From positions 1 through 9,816 of the forward strand of contig JBHHWO010000158.1 in the NCBI GenBank assembly GCA_046756565.1: DNA of 9,816 nucleotides, read 5' to 3'. Below the pieces are notes generated by a model. That model was not told the DNA's origin. It worked only from the letters and a program-made list of their open reading frames with translations, and did no database searches. A program made the translations under genes and the position numbers. Positions 5,851 to 9,816 of the stretch are shown here, in pieces (position 1 is the stretch's first letter; the number at the start of each line of letters is the position of its first letter). Origin of the DNA: CALZIK01 sp046756565. Lineage in GTDB: Bacteria; Acidobacteriota; Thermoanaerobaculia; Multivoradales; JAHEKO01.

Positions 5851-8800
5851 GGTTTCCCGTCCCGAGTCGTTCTTAAGCGGTCGATAGACCTCGCGCAGCA
5901 TGGAGTCCTTCCAGCGGTAGTACTCGTTCTTGACCGATCGAAACTGGTCCGTGAGATCGGCCAGGCGCACGTGGTCGGAGAACGGGGTTTGGAGGAGACG
6001 ATCGTCGCGAATCCGGTGATCGACGATAAGGCGCAGCAGGGCCTGCCGCGACAGGCCGAGCTGGCGCAGATGATTGCGCACGCGAAAGTACTTTAGCGTC
6101 TTGCGGGGCGCTATGCCCTCCCGGCCTGCTACGCAGGACGCCGCGGCGAAGCCCAGGACGATATTCATGCTGGTGTCCTCGTCGTCCGGTGGCTCGGCTT
6201 TCTCGAAGCGGCTTTGCGGCTGTTGATGGGCTAGCGACTCCGGCTTGAAGACGCTCATCTCGAGCAGGTAGAAGTTGTCCTTCTCTTTCAGTTTCTTGGT
6301 CTTCCAGAGGTCGTGAAGCACGTTAGTCTCGATCGTCGTCAGAAACTCGTCCTGATCGGAGTCGGAGGGGACTTTATGACTGAGGCGAGGCCTGCCGGCA
6401 TGATCCTCGGCCTGCAACTCGTTGATCCACACGGTTCCGAGCCCGAGGTTGAGACGGCGCAAGCAGAAGGTCTGAAAACGGGCTCCGTACGTCGCCGCGC
6501 TCACGGCCCAGGTCTCGCGGAAGAGACCTTGCGAAGCCCAGTGGCGAAACAGGTTCATCCAGCCCCGGTTGTCGGGATGAGCCCATTCGTGCTCGAGGTC
6601 GAGATCGAGGTAGACGTTCTCCATGAGTTGAATCATCGAACTGGACAGGTAGAAGCCCGAGCGGCGTTCCTTCGGATCTTGAGAGGTCTTCCAGGTTCCG
6701 ACGTCCAGATAGAGCCCCTTGTCCAGGAACTGGAGGGTCTCTTTGTCGCGGACCTGGTCGAAGAGCCTCACCAGCTTCTCGGTGTGCCGAGTGAACGATC
6801 CGGCCTCGACCGTGCTCGGTGGGTACCAGGCTCTCTCCAAGCCAATGAAGACTTTCTCGATGTTGTGCTCCTGCCGAGGCGCGGTAGCCTCGAGCTCGCT
6901 CTCCGGCAACTCCTGTTCGCCGGCAGCGGCGAGCATTTCGCTCGCTTGGTGGTACCCGAGCATTCTGTAGCTCTCGAACTGCGATTCTCCGAACCACTGG
7001 TCTGCAGTCGACTCGTGTGGAAAGCCCTTGCGGCGCGAGGCGTAGTTGAGCAGGTCCTCCGGCTCGTCGCCGGTGAGCGAAGCCTTGAGGTAGACGAGGA
7101 TTCCGTCCGGGGCGCTCTCATCCGCTTCGCTGTAGCGGATGCTGCCCACGGCGCAGTGCCAGCGGCTGAAGTTGCTTTCCGCCTGGGGGCGGATCGGATC
7201 GAGCTGGATCCGGATGTCGATGCCGAAGTCACTACGGCAGCGGCGGATCGCGTTGCCCAGTCCGGTGAACTGGTAGTCGGGATCGGCCTCGGCGTCGCAG
7301 GCGAGGATGAAGCGGCAGCGCCGGCGTACGAGCTCGTAGATGCCCAGGTTCTCGAAGAAGCCGCCGTCCGCGAGGTTGACGTAGCCAGCCCTGGCGCCGG
7401 TATTACCGCGCAGCTCGCCCAGGAGTTGGAGGAGTCCGATGCGCGGTCCGGGCTTTTCCCACTTGGGCAGCTTCGGGTTACGAAACCACCACCCCAGCCT
7501 CGAGTTGAAGACGGTCATCAGGAAGGCCAGGGCGGTCGAGCTGTGGTAGCCCATGTTCGGATTGAGAGCCGCGCCCGAGATGGCCAGGGCCGTGCCCAGG
7601 GTGAACCGGCTTTCCTCGTTGGGTGTGCGCCTAAAGCCCGCCTCTTCGAGCTTGGCCCCGAACCGGCCGGGCTCGAAACCGAAGTGGAAGGGGGTGAAAA
7701 AAAACGAGCTCGCCTTGCGCTCCTGCCAGGCGAGCTCCTCACCCGCCGTGAGGTTGAGCGTCGTATTGAGGATCTGGATCGGTGTCTGGATCTTCGACGG
7801 CTCGGTTCCGCCGGTCAAGTCGTTCAAGGGGAGGTCGTCTTCTTCGTCGAAGCCGGTGAAGCGGACCGGGTTTCGCGACCTTGAGGCGCCGAGATAGGCG
7901 CGCACCAGCCGGTTTCGGTAGAAGTGGTGCATCGAAAACTCGTTGACGTCCACGCGCCAGGAGAGCAGTACCGTCGCGCCCAGGGCGATGACGAAGAGCG
8001 CCGGGAACAGCCAGCCGCCGTCGGACATGGACATTTCGAGTGTGCCGTGCTGCCAGCTCTTGTCGGCTACGACTCCGAGAGGGAACTCGAAGGCCTCGGC
8101 GAGAGGGAGAATGGCGCGGGACAGAAGCGCCGAGATTCCCAGCAGCAGACCCAGCATGAAGACATGAGGTGCCACCAGCGCGACAAGCTCGATGAGGCGT
8201 CTGTTCCCGCGAGTTCCGGTCAACGGGCTGCGACCGGCGGCCAGGCCGGCAGCGGTTGCCGCGAGCCAGGTGAGGCTAAGCTCCTCTGTCCAACCTTGGA
8301 GCTTTTCGAGCAGCGAGGGTCCGTAGAAGACCAGTGCGAAGAGACCCGCCCAGCTCAGCCCGAGGATCAGCTGCCAGGCCCCCAGACGGCTCCACCACTG
8401 CCGGTAGGACTCGGCAAAACCTCGGCCGATGAGACCGATGTGGAGCGCTGCGGTGAGGAGAAGAACCAGCACGACGGCGGGCGGCGCCCAGGTCAGGATC
8501 GCGATCGGGCCCATCCGTCCCGTGGCGAGATGCCGCAGAAGGGGTGCCAGCCCACAGAGCACTGCTCCACCGAGAGACCCGGCCACGAACGCCCAGCCGA
8601 GGACTCTCCACCAACGGAGTTCCCGTCGTGGCGCCTCTTCGAGAGTGGTCTTCCTCTTCAGAGAGCTCCTCAGCGACTTGAAGGCTGCGGGAATTCCTCT
8701 CGGGAACTGGTACGGCCCGGCCGCTCTCAGCTGCTTGACGGCCGCGTCGATCTTGCTGCGCACATAGATCAGCCCGGCCGCAAGAGCCCACATTGCCAGA

Positions 8801-9816
8801 TAGACCAGCCCGGCGGTGGCCGTCCACCAGGGATAGCGGCGCTCCATGAGCCAAGCGAGGATCCGGGAGGGGTCGCCGTCAGACGAAAACAGCCTCTCGA
8901 GCGGGTGAGCATTGTGGACGACCGGAGTCCAGAGCGCGAGCAGAATCGCCGCCCCGAAGAGCGGCAGGACCACCAGCGAAAGCACCCGCGCGAACCAAGG
9001 ATCACTCTGGTTCGAATCCTCTGTTTGGCTGCTCTCTCCGGCGGACGGGTCTGTCGCGCCACCCGAGTCGGCCGCTGACGAGGTGGGCTCGCGACCCAGC
9101 TCTCGGACCGTGGACGCGAGCGAGAGCAGAAACAGCCCGGCCGCAAGCCAGGGTGCCGAGGCCATCCCCAAGCGGAAGAGCTCCGGTGCCCTGGCTCCCC
9201 AGTAGTAGAGCTGGGCCAGCAACCAGGGGAACAGCAGAACGGCGGTCAGGAACAGCGTCAGAATCGCCAGGTTGAGAGTCAGGTTGCGCAGGTAGGTCAC
9301 CACCGCGGTCCAGGTATCGAGGCTCATCAAGCCGGTGCGAGGCGTGAGATAGTTGCTGAATCGCCGCAGCCAGGTGATCGGAGACCAGGTCTTATCCAGC
9401 GCCGCCTCGACGTCTTTTCTATTTGGCGGGATCTCGGTTCGCAGCAGCCTCTCTACTTTCTGAAGGCCTCCCTCGGCGCGGCTCACCCAAGCGGAGAACC
9501 AAGCGCCGATGTAGCCGCCACCCGAGACCGTCGACAGATAATGGAAGGAGCGCAGCAGGCCGTGTTTGGCGAGAGCCTGGAGCACACCCAGGTTGAAGGT
9601 CGCGCTTCGGATGCCGCCACCCGAGAACGCCAGGCCCACGAGCTGGCCCTCGTGCGCGCGCGCGAAGACATTCTCACGTCGTGACCGGTAGATTCTTTCG
9701 GCTTTTGCCAGACGCAGGAGCTCCTCGCGGACCACCTCCTCGAAGGTCAAGGGCCCGAGCAGAATCCGGGCGGCTTCCTTGGCGGCGTCCTCCGGGGTTC
9801 GCGGCACCGGCTTTTC
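5605..9816 (-). CDS. Membrane-embedded patatin-like phospholipase, 5' end at or beyond window edge (1400+ aa)
   Basis: A lipid acyl hydrolase of the patatin type using a Ser-Asp dyad. Numbering from the GTG at 9807: the oxyanion-hole motif SGGGIRSA is at 62-69, nucleophile Ser95 sits in 'STVSGGGY', and the catalytic Asp814 is in 'NLADGGFFEN'. Between Ser and Asp lies an unusual insert of about 10 hydrophobic helices (roughly 172-200, 217-233, 273-295, 328-348, 401-423, 436-460, 476-498, 511-525, 538-570, 597-617), with an acidic Ser/Asp/Thr-rich loop at 240-270. The lipase therefore appears built into the membrane. Residues 980-1400 form a C-terminal extension with no named domain that I recognise, including 'EHEWAHPDNRGWMNLF' (1072-1087). 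The frame is open to the edge (GAA AAG CCG GTG), and no Shine-Dalgarno is visible in the 9 nt before GTG 9807, so the true start may lie outside. It converges on the 4-TM gene. The product could act as a membrane-damaging effector or in lipid turnover; the window does not decide. Confidence 0.92.
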   Translation of the reverse strand, partial: EKPVPRTPEDAAKEAARILLGPLTFEEVVREELLRLAKAERIYRSRRENVFARAHEGQLVGLAFSGGGIRSATFNLGVLQALAKHGLLRSFHYLSTVSGGGYIGAWFSAWVSRAEGGLQKVERLLRTEIPPNRKDVEAALDKTWSPITWLRRFSNYLTPRTGLMSLDTWTAVVTYLRNLTLNLAILTLFLTAVLLFPWLLAQLYYWGARAPELFRLGMASAPWLAAGLFLLSLASTVRELGREPTSSAADSGGATDPSAGESSQTEDSNQSDPWFARVLSLVVLPLFGAAILLALWTPVVHNAHPLERLFSSDGDPSRILAWLMERRYPWWTATAGLVYLAMWALAAGLIYVRSKIDAAVKQLRAAGPYQFPRGIPAAFKSLRSSLKRKTTLEEAPRRELRWWRVLGWAFVAGSLGGAVLCGLAPLLRHLATGRMGPIAILTWAPPAVVLVLLLTAALHIGLIGRGFAESYRQWWSRLGAWQLILGLSWAGLFALVFYGPSLLEKLQGWTEELSLTWLAATAAGLAAGRSPLTGTRGNRRLIELVALVAPHVFMLGLLLGISALLSRAILPLAEAFEFPLGVVADKSWQHGTLEMSMSDGGWLFPALFVIALGATVLLSWRVDVNEFSMHHFYRNRLVRAYLGASRSRNPVRFTGFDEEDDLPLNDLTGGTEPSKIQTPIQILNTTLNLTAGEELAWQERKASSFFFTPFHFGFEPGRFGAKLEEAGFRRTPNEESRFTLGTALAISGAALNPNMGYHSSTALAFLMTVFNSRLGWWFRNPKLPKWEKPGPRIGLLQLLGELRGNTGARAGYVNLADGGFFENLGIYELVRRRCRFILACDAEADPDYQFTGLGNAIRRCRSDFGIDIRIQLDPIRPQAESNFSRWHCAVGSIRYSEADESAPDGILVYLKASLTGDEPEDLLNYASRRKGFPHESTADQWFGESQFESYRMLGYHQASEMLAAAGEQELPESELEATAPRQEHNIEKVFIGLERAWYPPSTVEAGSFTRHTEKLVRLFDQVRDKETLQFLDKGLYLDVGTWKTSQDPKERRSGFYLSSSMIQLMENVYLDLDLEHEWAHPDNRGWMNLFRHWASQGLFRETWAVSAATYGARFQTFCLRRLNLGLGTVWINELQAEDHAGRPRLSHKVPSDSDQDEFLTTIETNVLHDLWKTKKLKEKDNFYLLEMSVFKPESLAHQQPQSRFEKAEPPDDEDTSMNIVLGFAAASCVAGREGIAPRKTLKYFRVRNHLRQLGLSRQALLRLIVDHRIRDDRLLQTPFSDHVRLADLTDQFRSVKNEYYRWKDSMLREVYRPLKNDSGRETSRVHEDVRGVEQSWGVRPGTVHTLLDTELDDARIWLKRTGDRGKDETEIREKFAGERGLTLAALERLLGSADTTETEVEGG

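Noticed and set aside
6313..7884. 523-residue plus-strand open frame
   Set aside because: It is fully antisense to the patatin catalytic half, is Val/Glu/Arg-rich without domains, and has no Shine-Dalgarno. It is a GC-rich shadow.
7924..9078. 384-residue plus-strand open frame
   Set aside because: Gln/Arg/Glu-rich and antisense to the patatin membrane helices, whose hydrophobic codons explain its polar composition.

Overview
The window is GC-rich bacterial DNA. All intact genes end codons mostly in G or C, and long antisense shadow frames are common. Shine-Dalgarno sites and an N-terminal secretion signal point to a bacterium. The mix of a very large membrane-embedded patatin, a secreted HExxH protease and an NBR1-Ig-like fragment would fit an Acidobacteriota- or Myxococcota-like genome. 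That placement is inference only, because no marker gene is present.

Layout from left to right: (1) a short minus-strand frame carrying only the second half of an NBR1-type Ig-like domain, probably a gene remnant (14-418); (2) a plus-strand gene for an uncharacterised membrane protein with a long helical middle and a Pro/Ala-rich tail (563-2167), which has a near-perfect Shine-Dalgarno; (3) a convergent minus-strand gene for a secreted, multi-domain metzincin-like metalloprotease (2201-4261), with overlapping small hairpins at the junction; (4) a 377-bp divergent intergenic region (4262-4638) with a plausible sigma-70 promoter over two tandem palindromes; (5) a plus-strand four-helix membrane protein gene (4639 to about 5460, frame open to 5850) that is cut by an in-frame TAG and probably also frameshifted at an A5 run; (6) a very long minus-strand gene for a patatin-like phospholipase (5605 to the right edge) whose catalytic Ser and Asp are split by a polytopic membrane insert of about 10 helices.

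The theme is membranes and the cell surface: a lipid hydrolase anchored in the membrane, a small membrane protein whose two helix pairs loosely recall 2TM effector domains, another membrane protein, and an exported protease. No nucleotide cyclase, nuclease, transposase, tRNA, rRNA or CRISPR is visible. The patatin and the broken 4-TM gene converge tail to tail and overlap antisense. They could be a linked membrane-targeting pair, but the window alone does not prove this, and the disrupted state of the 4-TM gene and the NBR1 fragment suggests a region undergoing decay or rearrangement (or assembly errors).
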